Source: an alpha proteobacterium L41A (GTDB lineage Bacteria > Pseudomonadota > Alphaproteobacteria > Caulobacterales > Caulobacteraceae). Taken from it: a stretch of 64,000 bases of DNA. The stretch lies in contig AMYY01000013.1 of assembly GCA_000335735.1 (NCBI GenBank), positions 1 to 64,000 of the forward strand, in the 5' to 3' direction. Below are positions 45,122 to 54,409 of this stretch, piece by piece. Under the pieces are notes generated by a model. The model ran no database searches. It was not told where the DNA came from and saw only the letters and a list, made by a program, of their open reading frames with translations. The position numbers and the translations under genes were made by a program. The number at the start of each line of letters is the position of its first letter. The stretch's first letter is position 1.

Positions 45122-46180
45122 ATGACCGATCAGACCCAGACTGCCGATCCGACACCCCTGGTGCTCCGGGCTCTCCATGGGGAGACGTTGGAGCGTCCGC
45201 CGGTGTGGTTCATGCGCCAGGCCGGTCGGTATCTGCCGGAATATCGCAAGCTGAGGGCCGAGGCGCCCGACTTCATCGCCTTCTGTCTGAACCCCGAAAT
45301 GGCCGCCGAGGCGACGCTTCAGCCCATGCGCCGGTTCGGCTTCGATGCGGCGATCGTCTTCGCCGACATCCTGCTGATCCCGCGCGCCCTGGGCCAGGAC
45401 GTTTGGTTCGAGACGGGGGAGGGGCCGCGGCTGGGCGAAATGCCGATTCCGGGTCGGATGGCCGAACTGGCTCCGGCGGCGGGCGAGCATCTGTCGGCGG
45501 TGGGTGAGACCCTGTCGATCGTGCGCGCGGCCCTAGAGCCGGAACGCGCCCTGATCGGCTTCGCCGGCGCGCCCTGGACCGTGGCGACCTATATGCTGGA
45601 CGGCCAGGCGCGCACCATCGGCAAGGGCGAACGCGCCCAGGCCCGCACCTACGCCTATGCCGATCCCGAGCGTGTCGACGAGACGCTGGAGGTTCTGGTC
45701 GAGGCCACGGCCAGATATCTAAAGATGCAGGCTGACGCCGGCGCCCAGGTTCTTAAGATCTTCGAGAGCTGGGCCGAGGGGCTGCCGGACGACCTGTTCG
45801 AAAGATTGGTCCTGAAGCCGCACCAGGCGCTGGTGAAGCGCACGCGGGAGCTTGGGGTCACCGTACCCCTGATCGGCTTCCCACGGGGCTCTGCGGCGCT
45901 TGCAGAGCGGTACGCCGAGGCGGTCGAGGTCGACGCCGTCGCCCTGGACACCGCCTGTCCGCTCGAGGTCGGCAAACGGGTGCAGCAGATCAAGCCGATC
46001 CAGGGGGCGCTCGACCCGCTGTTGCTGCGCGCCGGGGGCGATCTGTTGGACCGACGCGTCGATCAACTGATGGAGGCCTGGGGGCAGGGGCCCTGGCTGT
46101 TCAACCTCGGCCACGGCATCCTGCCGGACGTGCCGATCGACCATGTCGAACGGGTTCTGAGACGGATCGGCGCCCAATGA
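45122..46180 (+). CDS. hemE: Uroporphyrinogen decarboxylase
   Basis: Removes four carboxyl groups from uroporphyrinogen III to give coproporphyrinogen III. PPVWFMRQAGRYLPEYRKLR near residue 25 is the family signature with the R-x-A-G-R-Y substrate loop. FADILLIPRALGQDVWFETGEGP supplies the catalytic aspartate, and LFNLGHGILPDVP is the C-terminal signature. Length 352. It is the first rightward gene from the predicted origin and overlaps hemH by four bases (ATGA). In Caulobacter, hemE promoters lie within the origin. Confidence 0.97.
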   Translation: MTDQTQTADPTPLVLRALHGETLERPPVWFMRQAGRYLPEYRKLRAEAPDFIAFCLNPEMAAEATLQPMRRFGFDAAIVFADILLIPRALGQDVWFETGEGPRLGEMPIPGRMAELAPAAGEHLSAVGETLSIVRAALEPERALIGFAGAPWTVATYMLDGQARTIGKGERAQARTYAYADPERVDETLEVLVEATARYLKMQADAGAQVLKIFESWAEGLPDDLFERLVLKPHQALVKRTRELGVTVPLIGFPRGSAALAERYAEAVEVDAVALDTACPLEVGKRVQQIKPIQGALDPLLLRAGGDLLDRRVDQLMEAWGQGPWLFNLGHGILPDVPIDHVERVLRRIGAQ

Positions 46181-47238
46181 GCGATGCGACCCCCGGCCGC
46201 CGCATTGCGGTGGTGCTGTTCAATCTGGGCGGGCCGGACGATCAGGCTTCGGTCAGGCCGTTCCTGTTCAACCTGTTCAACGATCCGGCCATCATCGGCC
46301 TTCCGGGGATCTTCCGCACGCCTCTGGCCAAACTGATCTCCAGCCGGCGCGAAACCAGCGCCCAGGCCAACTACGCCCTGATGGGCGGGGGATCGCCGCT
46401 GCTGCCCGAAACCCGTCGCCAGGCCGAGGCTTTGCAGGCGGTGCTTGGCGCGCGGCTTGGCGGCGATGAGGTCAAGGTCTTCATCGCCATGCGCTATTGG
46501 CATCCGTTGACCGAGAAGACGGCGGCCGAGGTCGCCGCCTTCGGACCCGACGAAGTCGTCCTGCTGCCGCTCTATCCGCAGTTTTCGACCACGACGACGG
46601 AATCCTCGCTGAAGGCTTGGAACGCCGCCTATGCCGGCCCGGGCGTCAGCCGCGCCGTCTGCTGCTATCCGGCCGCGACAGGCTGGGTTGAGGCCCAGGC
46701 CCAGGCGATCGGCGAGAAGCTGGACGAGGCAGTAGGTCAGCCGGTGCGGGTGCTGTTCTCCGCCCACGGCATCCCCGAGAAGCTGGTGACCGGCAAGGGG
46801 GATCCCTACCAGGAGCAGATCGAGACGACGGTCGCTGCCGTGGTCGCCGCCATCGAGGCGCAGCGCGGGCCGATCGACCACGCCATCTGCTACCAAAGCC
46901 GGGTCGGGCCGATGAAATGGCTGGGCCCGTCAACGCCTGAAGCCATTGAAACCGCAGCCAAAGATGGCGTCGGCGTGGTTGTCACGCCCATCGCCTTCGT
47001 CTCGGAGCATATCGAGACCCTGGTCGAGCTGGATATCGAATACGGCGAACTGGCCCATGAAAAAGGGGCCAGTCCGTATTTGCGGGCTCCGGCGGTCGGG
47101 ATCGAGCCGCTGTTCATTGACGCCTTGGCCGACGCAGCCGTGAGCGCATTGTCGCGTAATGGCGTCGCCCCGTTCGGCCAGGGGTGCAAGGCGGACTGGA
47201 AGGCCTGTCCGCACCGCAAGGGAAGGCAGGCGGCATGA
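46177..47238 (+). CDS. hemH: Ferrochelatase
   Basis: Inserts Fe(II) into protoporphyrin IX, the last step of haem synthesis. VVLFNLGGPDDQASVRPFLFNLF opens the protein. VLFSAHGIPEKLVTGKGDPYQEQ carries the metal-binding histidine, and IAFVSEHIETLVELDIEY the second acidic/histidine site. GCKADWKACPHRKGRQ at the C-terminus has cysteines, but spacing too sparse to predict an Fe-S cluster. Length 353. Both ends overlap neighbours by four bases (hemE and hemJ). Confidence 0.96.
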   Translation: MSDATPGRRIAVVLFNLGGPDDQASVRPFLFNLFNDPAIIGLPGIFRTPLAKLISSRRETSAQANYALMGGGSPLLPETRRQAEALQAVLGARLGGDEVKVFIAMRYWHPLTEKTAAEVAAFGPDEVVLLPLYPQFSTTTTESSLKAWNAAYAGPGVSRAVCCYPAATGWVEAQAQAIGEKLDEAVGQPVRVLFSAHGIPEKLVTGKGDPYQEQIETTVAAVVAAIEAQRGPIDHAICYQSRVGPMKWLGPSTPEAIETAAKDGVGVVVTPIAFVSEHIETLVELDIEYGELAHEKGASPYLRAPAVGIEPLFIDALADAAVSALSRNGVAPFGQGCKADWKACPHRKGRQAA

Positions 47239-47702
47239 ACACCTATGATCTCGCACGCGGGCTGCACATTCTGGCGGTGATCGCCTGGATGGCGGGTCTT
47301 CTGTTCCTGCCTCGGCTCTACGCCTATGACGCCGAGCAGAACGCCAAGCCTGAACCGCTGAAAAGCGAGATGCAGACCCTGTTGCGCCTGTGGCAGACGC
47401 GGCTGCTGCGCATCATCCTGAACCCGGCGATGATCCTGGCCTGGGTCTTCGGTCTGTGGCTGATCCACATCGATGTCTCGGCGCGCGGCGCCGCCTTCCT
47501 GGTTGAGCCGTGGATGATCGCCAAGCTTGCGGGTGTCTTCCTGCTCAGCGGCTGGCACGGCTTCCTGGCGGCGCAGAGGAAGAAGATCGCCGCCGGCACG
47601 TCGAAATATTCCGGCAAGTTCTGGCGCATGACGAACGAAGTGCCCTTCGTTCTGGCCATCGTCATGGTGCTGTCGGTGACGACGGAGTGGACGTTCCGTT
47701 AA
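47235..47702 (+). CDS. hemJ: Protoporphyrinogen IX oxidase HemJ
   Basis: Membrane oxidase that converts protoporphyrinogen IX to protoporphyrin IX in bacteria lacking HemG and HemY. At 155 residues it has four transmembrane helices. The N-terminal GLHILAVIAWMAGLLFLPRLYAYD holds the conserved haem-ligating histidine, and GWHGFLAAQRKKIA and FWRMTNEVPFVLAIVMV follow the family pattern. It overlaps hemH (ATGA), completing the last haem steps in one run hemE-hemH-hemJ. Confidence 0.92.
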   Translation: MNTYDLARGLHILAVIAWMAGLLFLPRLYAYDAEQNAKPEPLKSEMQTLLRLWQTRLLRIILNPAMILAWVFGLWLIHIDVSARGAAFLVEPWMIAKLAGVFLLSGWHGFLAAQRKKIAAGTSKYSGKFWRMTNEVPFVLAIVMVLSVTTEWTFR

Positions 47703-47908
47703 GCGGCTCCGCTTGACCTCGTCCGCCGCCTGTGGTTCCGCTGGCGGCGAACCGTTCGGCGTCCTGCGCCGGCGGTCCCTCTCTTTCGTGACGCCTGCAG
47801 GCTCGGAGCCAGCGGGAGCCCGTCGCACCTCCCTTCGGCCTTCCGGCCAGACATTTTCAGAGACCCGCGCCGCAGCCTTCTGGCCGTGTGCGCCCGCGAG
47901 CCTGCATC

Positions 47909-49342
47909 ATGACCGACGTCCGCGACACCAATCCCGACACCCCCGAGACCGAAGGCGTGGAGGTCGAAGCCCCCACCCATCACGGCGCGGCGCATGAAGC
48001 CGGCGAGGCGGCGGGCGCCGATTCTGGCGTGGATACGACGGCGGATGACGAAGAGGACGGCGAGCCTGTCGTCGCCAACGGCCGCATCACGCTGGCCGAA
48101 CTGAACGAGAAGACCCCGGCCGATCTGGTCGCCTTCGCCGAACAGCTGGAGGTCGAGAACGCCTCGAACCTGCGCAAACAGGATTTGCTGTTTGCCATCC
48201 TGAAGGCCCTGGCCGACGAAGAAGTCGAGATCATCGCCGACGGCGTGCTGGAAATCCTGCCGGACGGCTTCGGCTTCCTGCGCAGCTCGGACGCCAACTA
48301 TCTGCCGGGGCCGGATGACGTCTATGTCTCGCCGTCGCAGATCCGCCGCTTCGGCCTGCGTTCGGGCGACACCGTCCACGGGGCCGTCCGCGCGCCGCGC
48401 GAAGGCGAACGCTACTTCGCCCTGCTCAAGGTCGACACGATCAATCTGGAAGACCCCGAAGCGGTCAAGACCAAGGTCCTGTTCGACAACCTGACGCCGC
48501 TCTATCCCGAAGAGCGGCTGCACATGGAAATCCAGGATCCGACCCTGAAGGATCGCTCGGGACGGGTCATCGATATCGTCGCGCCGCTGGGCAAGGGCCA
48601 ACGCTGCCTGATCGTGGCGCCGCCGCGCGTGGGCAAGACCGTGATGTTGCAGAACATCGCCAAGTCGATCGAGCGGAACCACCCGGAAGTCTTCCTGATC
48701 GTCCTGCTGATCGACGAACGTCCCGAAGAAGTGACGGACATGCAGCGCACGGTGAAGGGCGAGGTCGTCGCCTCGACCTTCGACGAGCCCGCCACCCGCC
48801 ACGTCGCCGTCGCGGAAATGGTAATCGAGAAGGCCAAGCGTCTGGTCGAGCACAAGAAGGACGTGGTGATCCTGCTGGACTCCATCACGCGTCTGGGCCG
48901 CGCCTACAACGCCACTGTTCCCTCGTCAGGCAAGGTCCTGACGGGCGGTGTGGACGCCAACGCCCTGCAACGGCCCAAGCGCTTCTTCGGCGCCGCGCGT
49001 AACGTGGAACAGGGCGGTTCTCTGACCATCATCGCCACGGCCCTGATCGACACCGGCAGCCGCATGGACGAGGTGATCTTCGAAGAGTTCAAGGGCACCG
49101 GCAACTCGGAAATCGTGCTGGATCGCAAGGTCGCCGACAAGCGCATCTTCCCCGCCATCGACGTGCTGAAGTCCGGCACCCGCAAGGAAGACCTGATCAC
49201 GCCGAAGGATCAGCTGGCCAAGACCTACGTCCTGCGCCGCATCCTGAATCCGATGGGTCCGCAGGACGCGATCGAGTTCCTGCTCGACAAGTTGCGTCAG
49301 TCGAAGAACAACTCGGACTTCTTCCAGTCGATGAACACCTGA
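47909..49342 (+). CDS. rho: Transcription termination factor Rho
   Basis: Hexameric RNA-dependent ATPase/helicase ending transcription. The RNA-binding N-terminal domain starts with [20 protein letters not shown] and [26 protein letters not shown]. Walker A is [15 protein letters not shown] near residue 245, with [10 protein letters not shown] and the [11 protein letters not shown]alker B, the Q-loop [15 protein letters not shown] and the R-loop KGTGNSEI. At 477 residues it is longer than the E. coli form because of an acidic N-terminal extension of about 55 residues (DDEEDGEP). The start at 47909 excludes seven upstream codons. The 206-base gap after hemJ shows only weak palindromes. Confidence 0.97.
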   Translation: MTDVRDTNPDTPETEGVEVEAPTHHGAAHEAGEAAGADSGVDTTADDEEDGEPVVANGRITLAELNEKTPADLVAFAEQLEVENASNLRKQDLLFAILKALADEEVEIIADGVLEILPDGFGFLRSSDANYLPGPDDVYVSPSQIRRFGLRSGDTVHGAVRAPREGERYFALLKVDTINLEDPEAVKTKVLFDNLTPLYPEERLHMEIQDPTLKDRSGRVIDIVAPLGKGQRCLIVAPPRVGKTVMLQNIAKSIERNHPEVFLIVLLIDERPEEVTDMQRTVKGEVVASTFDEPATRHVAVAEMVIEKAKRLVEHKKDVVILLDSITRLGRAYNATVPSSGKVLTGGVDANALQRPKRFFGAARNVEQGGSLTIIATALIDTGSRMDEVIFEEFKGTGNSEIVLDRKVADKRIFPAIDVLKSGTRKEDLITPKDQLAKTYVLRRILNPMGPQDAIEFLLDKLRQSKNNSDFFQSMNT

Positions 49343-49358
49343 TCCGTCATCATAAGTA

Positions 49359-49379
49359 GCCACGCGGGGCGCGCGTGGC
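49359..49379 (+). terminator. Hairpin downstream of rho
   Basis: GCCACGCG (49359-49366) and CGCGTGGC (49372-49379) form a perfect 8-bp stem around a five-base loop, 17 bases after the rho stop. No T-run follows, so it may block exonucleases or assist factor-dependent termination. The first parS site lies 16 bases further. Confidence 0.45.
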
Positions 49380-49395
49380 GGTAGGATAGAACTGG

Positions 49396-49411
49396 CGTTT
49401 CACGTGAAACA
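49396..49411. other. parS site 1
   Basis: CGTTTCACGTGAAACA matches the ParB-binding palindrome TGTTTCACGTGAAACA at 15 of 16 bases, with only the first base differing. It is intergenic, between rho and the DUF6489 gene, 4.3 kb from the origin gap. Confidence 0.9.
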
Positions 49412-49423
49412 GGAAACCACGCG

Positions 49424-49648
49424 ATGAAGGTCAATGTGGAAGTTGATTGCACGCCGGCGGAGGCGCGCGCCTTTCTCGGTCTGCCGGACGTGACACCACT
49501 GAACGACGCCATGGTTGCGGAGATGCAGAAGCGGATGGAGGCTAATGTCGCCGCCATGCAGCCAGAGGAACTGATGAAGACCTGGACCAGCTTCGGCCTT
49601 CAGGCTCAGGACCAATTCCGTCGCCTTATGGAAGCGGCGGTGAAGTGA
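49424..49648 (+). CDS. DUF6489 family small protein
   Basis: A 74-residue cytosolic protein. It begins MKVNVEVDCTPAEARAFLGLPDV and continues as amphipathic helices (LNDAMVAEMQKRMEANVAAM, MKTWTSFGLQAQDQFRRLMEAA). Small proteins of this pattern occur in Caulobacterales and sphingomonads between rho and mnmE; I assign DUF6489 from memory of the N-terminal pattern. Function unknown. The start is 12 bases after parS site 1, so ParB bound there could affect its promoter. Confidence 0.7.
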   Translation: MKVNVEVDCTPAEARAFLGLPDVTPLNDAMVAEMQKRMEANVAAMQPEELMKTWTSFGLQAQDQFRRLMEAAVK

Positions 49649-49684
49649 GCACGCACTCGCTTCGGAGCCGCGCGGTCTGAGTTG

Positions 49685-50992
49685 ATGATCGACACCGTCT
49701 TCGCCTTGGCGACGCCGCCCGGCCGAGGCGCCATCGCGGTTCTCCGCCTGTCGGGCCCCGGCGTCGAAGCCGCGTTGACGGCGCTGGGCGCAACCCGTTT
49801 GAAACCGCGCATGGCGTCGGTGCGCGATCTCAGCCATGCCGGCGACCACATCGATCAGGCGCTCGTCCTGCGTTTCGCTGCGCCCAACAGCTATACGGGC
49901 GAAGACGCCGCCGAACTGCATCTGCATGGGGGGCGTGCGGTCGTCGAGGCCGCCAGCCGCGCCTTGATCGCGCTGGGCTTGCGACCGGCAGACCCCGGCG
50001 AGTTCACACGCCGTGCCTTCCAGAACGGCCGCATGGATCTGGCCCAGGCCGAGGCGGTCGCCGATCTGATCGACGCGGAAACCAGTGCCCAGGCCAAGCA
50101 GGCGTTGGGTCAGTTGGACGGCAAGCTCAGCGAGACCTATGCCGGTTTTCGCCGTGATCTTCTTCAGGCCCTGGCTCTGGTCGAGGCCGAGATCGATTTT
50201 CCCGACGAAGAGGTGCCGGACAATCTGGCCCGTACGGCGGGGCCAGTGCTGAACCGTCTCGACGCCGACCTGCGACGCGCGGTCGATACGGGGCGGCGTG
50301 GCGAACGGGTGAGGGACGGCTATCGCATCGTCCTGATCGGAGAGACGAACGCCGGCAAGTCGTCGCTGTTCAATGCGCTGGTTGCCCGAGAGGCGGCCAT
50401 CGTGACGCCGATCGCCGGCACCACGCGGGATGTGTTGGATGCCGATCTGGTGATCGGCGGCTATGCCGTGACCTTGTCGGATACGGCCGGCTTGAGAGAC
50501 AGCGACGACCCGGTCGAGGCCGAAGGCGTGCGCCGCGCCCGAATGCGCGCCGAACAAGCCGACCTGCGTCTCTGGGTCCGCGCGCCGGGTGATCCGGACG
50601 GGGTGGCTGCGGTCTACGTCAAAGACGGCGATCTGGTCGTGGCGACAAAGTGCGACCTTGGCGCAGCTCCAACGGCCGACGACTACGAGACCGTGTCAGT
50701 CAGCACCGCCACTGGTGACGGCTTGGCCGAGCTTCGGGACTGGATCGCTGCGCGTCTCGCCAGGGATCTGTCGGGCGCCGACTTCCCAGCCGTTACTCAA
50801 GAGCGGCATCGGTTGCGTTTGCTGGAGGCGTTGGAAAGCGTCGAGGCAGCACGTGCCGCGCTTGATGTTGCGCCGGAAATGGCTGGCGACGATCTGAGAC
50901 GAGCCGCGGACGCTCTGGCGCGCGTCACTGGTGCGATCGGTGTCGAGGACATTCTGGGCGAAGTCTTTTCGACCTTTTGCATCGGAAAATAG
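49685..50992 (+). CDS. mnmE: tRNA modification GTPase MnmE (TrmE)
   Basis: With MnmG it installs carboxymethylaminomethyl groups on U34 of certain tRNAs. The N-terminal folate-binding domain starts IDTVFALATPPGRGAIAVLRLSG. The G domain carries G1 GETNAGKSS near residue 220, the GTTRDVLD G2 loop, and DTAG for G3. The G4 motif is TKCD rather than the usual NKxD, a tolerated variant in this family. The C-terminal CIGK holds the catalytic cysteine. Length 435. Start ATG at 49685, next to an in-frame TTG. mnmG follows, with parS site 2 in the gap. Confidence 0.95.
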   Translation: MIDTVFALATPPGRGAIAVLRLSGPGVEAALTALGATRLKPRMASVRDLSHAGDHIDQALVLRFAAPNSYTGEDAAELHLHGGRAVVEAASRALIALGLRPADPGEFTRRAFQNGRMDLAQAEAVADLIDAETSAQAKQALGQLDGKLSETYAGFRRDLLQALALVEAEIDFPDEEVPDNLARTAGPVLNRLDADLRRAVDTGRRGERVRDGYRIVLIGETNAGKSSLFNALVAREAAIVTPIAGTTRDVLDADLVIGGYAVTLSDTAGLRDSDDPVEAEGVRRARMRAEQADLRLWVRAPGDPDGVAAVYVKDGDLVVATKCDLGAAPTADDYETVSVSTATGDGLAELRDWIAARLARDLSGADFPAVTQERHRLRLLEALESVEAARAALDVAPEMAGDDLRRAADALARVTGAIGVEDILGEVFSTFCIGK

Positions 50993-51007
50993 GTTTAGCT
51001 GTACCGG

Positions 51008-51023
51008 TGTTTCACGTGAAACT
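51008..51023. other. parS site 2
   Basis: TGTTTCACGTGAAACT matches the consensus at 15 of 16 bases, the last base differing. It lies in the gap between mnmE and mnmG, 70 bases before the mnmG start. Confidence 0.92.
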
Positions 51024-51092
51024 CCCGCGTCTCCTTACGGTGCGATACGCCCGCCTCTGGCGATCTAAGCCGTTTTGCCTTATGTCGCGGCG

Positions 51093-52973
51093 ATGATTTC
51101 TCCCCCTGATCTCCTCTTCGACGTTGTCGTCATCGGCGGCGGCCATGCCGGCTGCGAAGCGGCGGCGGCGTCGGCACGGGCGGGCGCCCGCACGGTTCTG
51201 TTGACCCAGAAGCTGGAGACTATTGGCGAGATGTCGTGTAACCCGGCTATTGGCGGGCTGGGCAAGGGTCATCTCGTTCGAGAGATCGACGCCATGGACG
51301 GCGTCATGGGGCGGCTGGCCGATGTGTCCGGCATCCAATTCCGCCTCCTTAACCGATCAAAGGGCGCCGCCGTTCGGGGGCCGCGCAGCCAGATCGACCG
51401 CCGCCTGTATCGCGAGGCCATGCAGGCCGAACTGAAGGGGACGCCCAATCTGACCCTGATGGCGGGGACGGCCGAGCGGCTCATCCTTGAGGGTCACCGT
51501 GTGGTCGGCGTCGTGACCGGCGGCGGAGAGACGGTTCGCGCTGGGGCGATCGTCCTGACGATCGGCACCTTCCTGAATGGCGTCATTCATCGCGGCGACG
51601 AGCGCATCCCGGCGGGGCGGCATGGCGAGGAGCCCTCGACGGGTCTGGCCGCCGACCTTCACGCGGCCGACCTGATGATGGGGCGTTTGAAGACTGGCAC
51701 GCCCGCACGCCTGGACGGGCGGACAATCGCTTGGGACCGTCTGGAAATGCAGCAAGCGGACGAGGCGCCGTCGGCCTTTTCCTTTCTTACCGACCGGATC
51801 GACGTGCGCCAGATCGCCTGCGGCGTGACCCACACGACCGAGGAGACCCATCGGATCATCGCGGAGAATCTTGGCGAGAGCGCTGTCTATGGCGGCAAGC
51901 TTTCGGGACGGGGGCCGCGGTATTGTCCGTCGATCGAAGACAAGGTCGTTCGGTTCGCGGACAAGACGAGCCATCAGATCTTTCTTGAACCTGAAGGCCT
52001 GGACGATCCGACGGTCTATCCAAACGGAATCTCCACATCGGTGTCAGAGCCGACACAGCTCGCTTTTCTCCGCACCATTCCTGGGCTGGAGGCGGTCGAG
52101 GTCTTCCGATACGGCTACGCCATCGAATACGACTATGTCGATCCGCGCGAGCTGACGGCGGCGCTGGAGGTCAAGAAGCGTCCCGGGCTGTATCTTGCCG
52201 GACAGATCAACGGCACGACCGGTTATGAGGAGGCGGCGGCGCAGGGGCTGATGGCGGGGCTGAACGCCGCGCGTTCATCGGCAGGCCAAGAGCCGGTGAT
52301 CCTGGGGCGTGACCAAGCCTATATCGGCGTCATGATCGACGACTTGGTGACGCGCGGCGTCACCGAACCGTACCGGATGTTCACCAGCCGGGCGGAATAT
52401 CGGTTGACGCTGCGCGCCGACAACGCCGATCTTCGGCTCACACCCCTTGCGATCGAGCTGGGCATCGTCGGCGACGAACGGCGTGTTCGTTTTGAATCCA
52501 AGGCTTCGTTGTTTGCAGCGGCGAGCGCTGTTTCACGTGAAACACTATTCACGCCCAACGAGGCCGGAGCGCTTGGTATATCGGTCAATGCTGACGGTCG
52601 TCGGCGGTCGATGCGCGAACTGCTGGCCTTTCCCGATGTGACTTTGGATCAGTTCGTTTCGGCAGTGCCCATCATCGCCGATTGGACCGATGACGTTCGC
52701 GAGCAGGTTCAAATCGACGCCGCCTACGCCAACTACCTGGATCGCCAATCTCAGGATGCGGACGCTCTAAAGGCGGAGGAGGGGCTGATGCTCCCGATCG
52801 ATCTCGACTACGGCGCCGTTGGCGGTCTGTCGACCGAGGTGAAGGAAAAGCTGGCGCGCGTCCAACCGCGCACCTTGGGCCAGGCCGGACGGATCGAGGG
52901 CATGACGCCCGGCGCTTTGACGGCGCTGCTGGCCTATGTGAAGCGCGCGCCCAAGGCGTCGGTCGCGGCCTGA
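51093..52973 (+). CDS. mnmG: tRNA uridine 5-carboxymethylaminomethyl modification enzyme MnmG (GidA)
   Basis: FAD-dependent partner of MnmE in U34 modification. [22 protein letters not shown] at the N-terminus binds [34 protein letters not shown] and [14 protein letters not shown], with the catalytic cysteine, are family marks. The C-terminal helical domain (VKRAP tail) binds MnmE and tRNA. Length 626. The start is the ATG at 51093. A perfect parS site lies within the frame near residue 481, read as AVSRETL. The stop overlaps the rsmG start by one base. Confidence 0.97.
   Translation: MISPPDLLFDVVVIGGGHAGCEAAAASARAGARTVLLTQKLETIGEMSCNPAIGGLGKGHLVREIDAMDGVMGRLADVSGIQFRLLNRSKGAAVRGPRSQIDRRLYREAMQAELKGTPNLTLMAGTAERLILEGHRVVGVVTGGGETVRAGAIVLTIGTFLNGVIHRGDERIPAGRHGEEPSTGLAADLHAADLMMGRLKTGTPARLDGRTIAWDRLEMQQADEAPSAFSFLTDRIDVRQIACGVTHTTEETHRIIAENLGESAVYGGKLSGRGPRYCPSIEDKVVRFADKTSHQIFLEPEGLDDPTVYPNGISTSVSEPTQLAFLRTIPGLEAVEVFRYGYAIEYDYVDPRELTAALEVKKRPGLYLAGQINGTTGYEEAAAQGLMAGLNAARSSAGQEPVILGRDQAYIGVMIDDLVTRGVTEPYRMFTSRAEYRLTLRADNADLRLTPLAIELGIVGDERRVRFESKASLFAAASAVSRETLFTPNEAGALGISVNADGRRRSMRELLAFPDVTLDQFVSAVPIIADWTDDVREQVQIDAAYANYLDRQSQDADALKAEEGLMLPIDLDYGAVGGLSTEVKEKLARVQPRTLGQAGRIEGMTPGALTALLAYVKRAPKASVAA
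52529..52544. other. parS site 3 (inside mnmG)
   Basis: TGTTTCACGTGAAACA is a perfect 16-base match to the ParB-binding site. It lies within the mnmG coding sequence, where it is translated as VSRET in the frame. Confidence 0.95.
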
Positions 52974-53605
52974 TGTTGGAAGCGGAACAACAGGCGTTCC
53001 GTGCACGCGCTAACGCGTCAGGGGAACAGATGGCCGACCTTGAGGCCTTTCGACTGCGGTTGGTCGAGGCCAATACGGTAATGAATCTGGTCGGTCCGGA
53101 CAGTCTGCCGGACTTCTGGAACCGGCATGTCTGGGACAGCGCGCAACTGCTCGATCTGGCGCCAGAAGCGAAGACCTGGGCGGACCTGGGGGCAGGGGCC
53201 GGCTTTCCCGGACTGGTGCTCTCCATCATGCTGAAGGGGCGGGACGGAGCGCATGTCTGGCTGATCGATAGCCTGGCCAAGCGCTGCCGATTTCTTCAGG
53301 AGGTCGTAAATGCCTTGTCCCTGCCGGCGACGGTCATCGTCGGTCGGGCTGAGGCGCAGTCTGTGACGTGTGACATCGTCACCGCCCGCGCTGTCGCGCC
53401 GATGGAGAAACTGCTGGGTTATGCACAGCCCTACTTCCAAAGGGGTGCACAAGGTCTGTTCCTGAAGGGGGAGCGTGCCGAATCCGAGTTGATCGAAGCG
53501 CGCAAATCCTGGCATTTCGAGGCTGAACTGGCCCCCTCGCAAAGCGACGTGCGCGGCCGCATTGTGACAATCCGGAGCCTCCGCCGTGCCCGCTCAACGC
53601 GCTAG
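52973..53605 (+). CDS. rsmG: 16S rRNA (guanine527-N7)-methyltransferase RsmG (GidB)
   Basis: Methylates N7 of G527 in 16S rRNA; loss gives low-level streptomycin resistance in several bacteria. WADLGAGAGFPGLVLSIML near residue 62 is the SAM-binding motif I, and LIDSLAKRCRFLQEVVNAL is the following strand. VTARAVAPMEKLLGYAQPYF corresponds to the catalytic region. Length 210. It starts on the last base of the mnmG stop (TGATG), and its final 20 bases overlap parA, so mnmG, rsmG and parA form one coupled unit. Confidence 0.95.
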   Translation: MLEAEQQAFRARANASGEQMADLEAFRLRLVEANTVMNLVGPDSLPDFWNRHVWDSAQLLDLAPEAKTWADLGAGAGFPGLVLSIMLKGRDGAHVWLIDSLAKRCRFLQEVVNALSLPATVIVGRAEAQSVTCDIVTARAVAPMEKLLGYAQPYFQRGAQGLFLKGERAESELIEARKSWHFEAELAPSQSDVRGRIVTIRSLRRARSTR

Positions 53606-54404
53606 AAAGCCCGCCCGCGTCCTCGCCGTGTCCAACCAGAAGGGCGGGGTCGGCAAGACGACAACGGCGATCAATCTCGGCACAGCTCTGGCCGCCATCG
53701 GTGAACGCGTGCTGATCGTGGATATGGACCCTCAGGGCAATGCCTCCACCGGCTTGGGTGTTCCACGTGAAACACGGCTCGTCACCATCTACGATGTCGT
53801 CGTGGATCAGCGCTCGATCGCCGATGCATCGGTCCAGACGACGGTGCCGGGTCTGTGGATCGTGCCGGCCGACGCCGATATGTCGGGCGTCGAGATCGAA
53901 CTCAGCCAGGCGGATCGCCGGTCCTATCGGCTGCGCGACGCCCTGCGCGCCCACGACGACGGCCCTACTGCGTATGACTATGTGCTGATCGACTGCCCGC
54001 CGTCGCTGAACCTGCTGACGCTGAATGCGATGGCGGCGGCGGACGCGGTGCTGGTGCCGCTACAATGCGAGTTCTTCGCCCTGGAAGGCCTGAGCCAGCT
54101 GATGCGCACCATCGACATGGTCAAGCACAGCCTCAACCCGTCGCTGGAAATCCAGGGCCTGGTCCTGACGATGTTCGATCGTCGTAGCGCCCTGTCGGGT
54201 CAGGTGGCGAACGACGTGCGCGCTCACTTCGGCGACAAGGTCTATGAGAGCGTGATCCCGCGTAACGTCCGGGTCGCCGAGGCGCCGTCGTTTGGCAAGC
54301 CCGCGCTGATCTATGATCTGAAGTGCGCCGGCAGCCAGGCCTATCTGCGGCTGGCTAAGGAAGTGGTGAAGCGGGAACGCCAGCGGCTGAAGCTGGCCGC
54401 CTGA
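53586..54404 (+). CDS. parA: Chromosome partitioning ATPase ParA
   Basis: Walker-type ATPase that binds DNA non-specifically and pulls the ParB-parS complex toward the new pole. VLAVSNQKGGVGKTTTAINLGTALA holds the deviant Walker A with lysines 19 and 24. VLIVDMDPQGNASTGLG is motif A', and YVLIDCPPSLNLLTLNAMAA the Walker B. The C-terminal part has the DNA-contact residues of chromosomal ParA. Length 272. The start GTG at 53586 lies inside the rsmG end. The fourth parS site lies in the frame near residue 59, translated as VPRET. parB follows after five bases. Confidence 0.97.
   Translation: MPAQRARKPARVLAVSNQKGGVGKTTTAINLGTALAAIGERVLIVDMDPQGNASTGLGVPRETRLVTIYDVVVDQRSIADASVQTTVPGLWIVPADADMSGVEIELSQADRRSYRLRDALRAHDDGPTAYDYVLIDCPPSLNLLTLNAMAAADAVLVPLQCEFFALEGLSQLMRTIDMVKHSLNPSLEIQGLVLTMFDRRSALSGQVANDVRAHFGDKVYESVIPRNVRVAEAPSFGKPALIYDLKCAGSQAYLRLAKEVVKRERQRLKLAA
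53759..53774. other. parS site 4 (inside parA)
   Basis: TGTTCCACGTGAAACA differs from consensus at position 5 (T to C). It lies within the parA coding sequence, 8.6 kb from the origin gap. ParB bound here could affect parA-parB transcription. Confidence 0.88.
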
Positions 54405-54409
54405 GTTTA

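Noticed and set aside
47701-47714. Palindrome AAGCGGCTCCGCTT at the hemJ stop as a terminator.
   Set aside because: The loop would have only two bases and no T-run follows; too weak to call.
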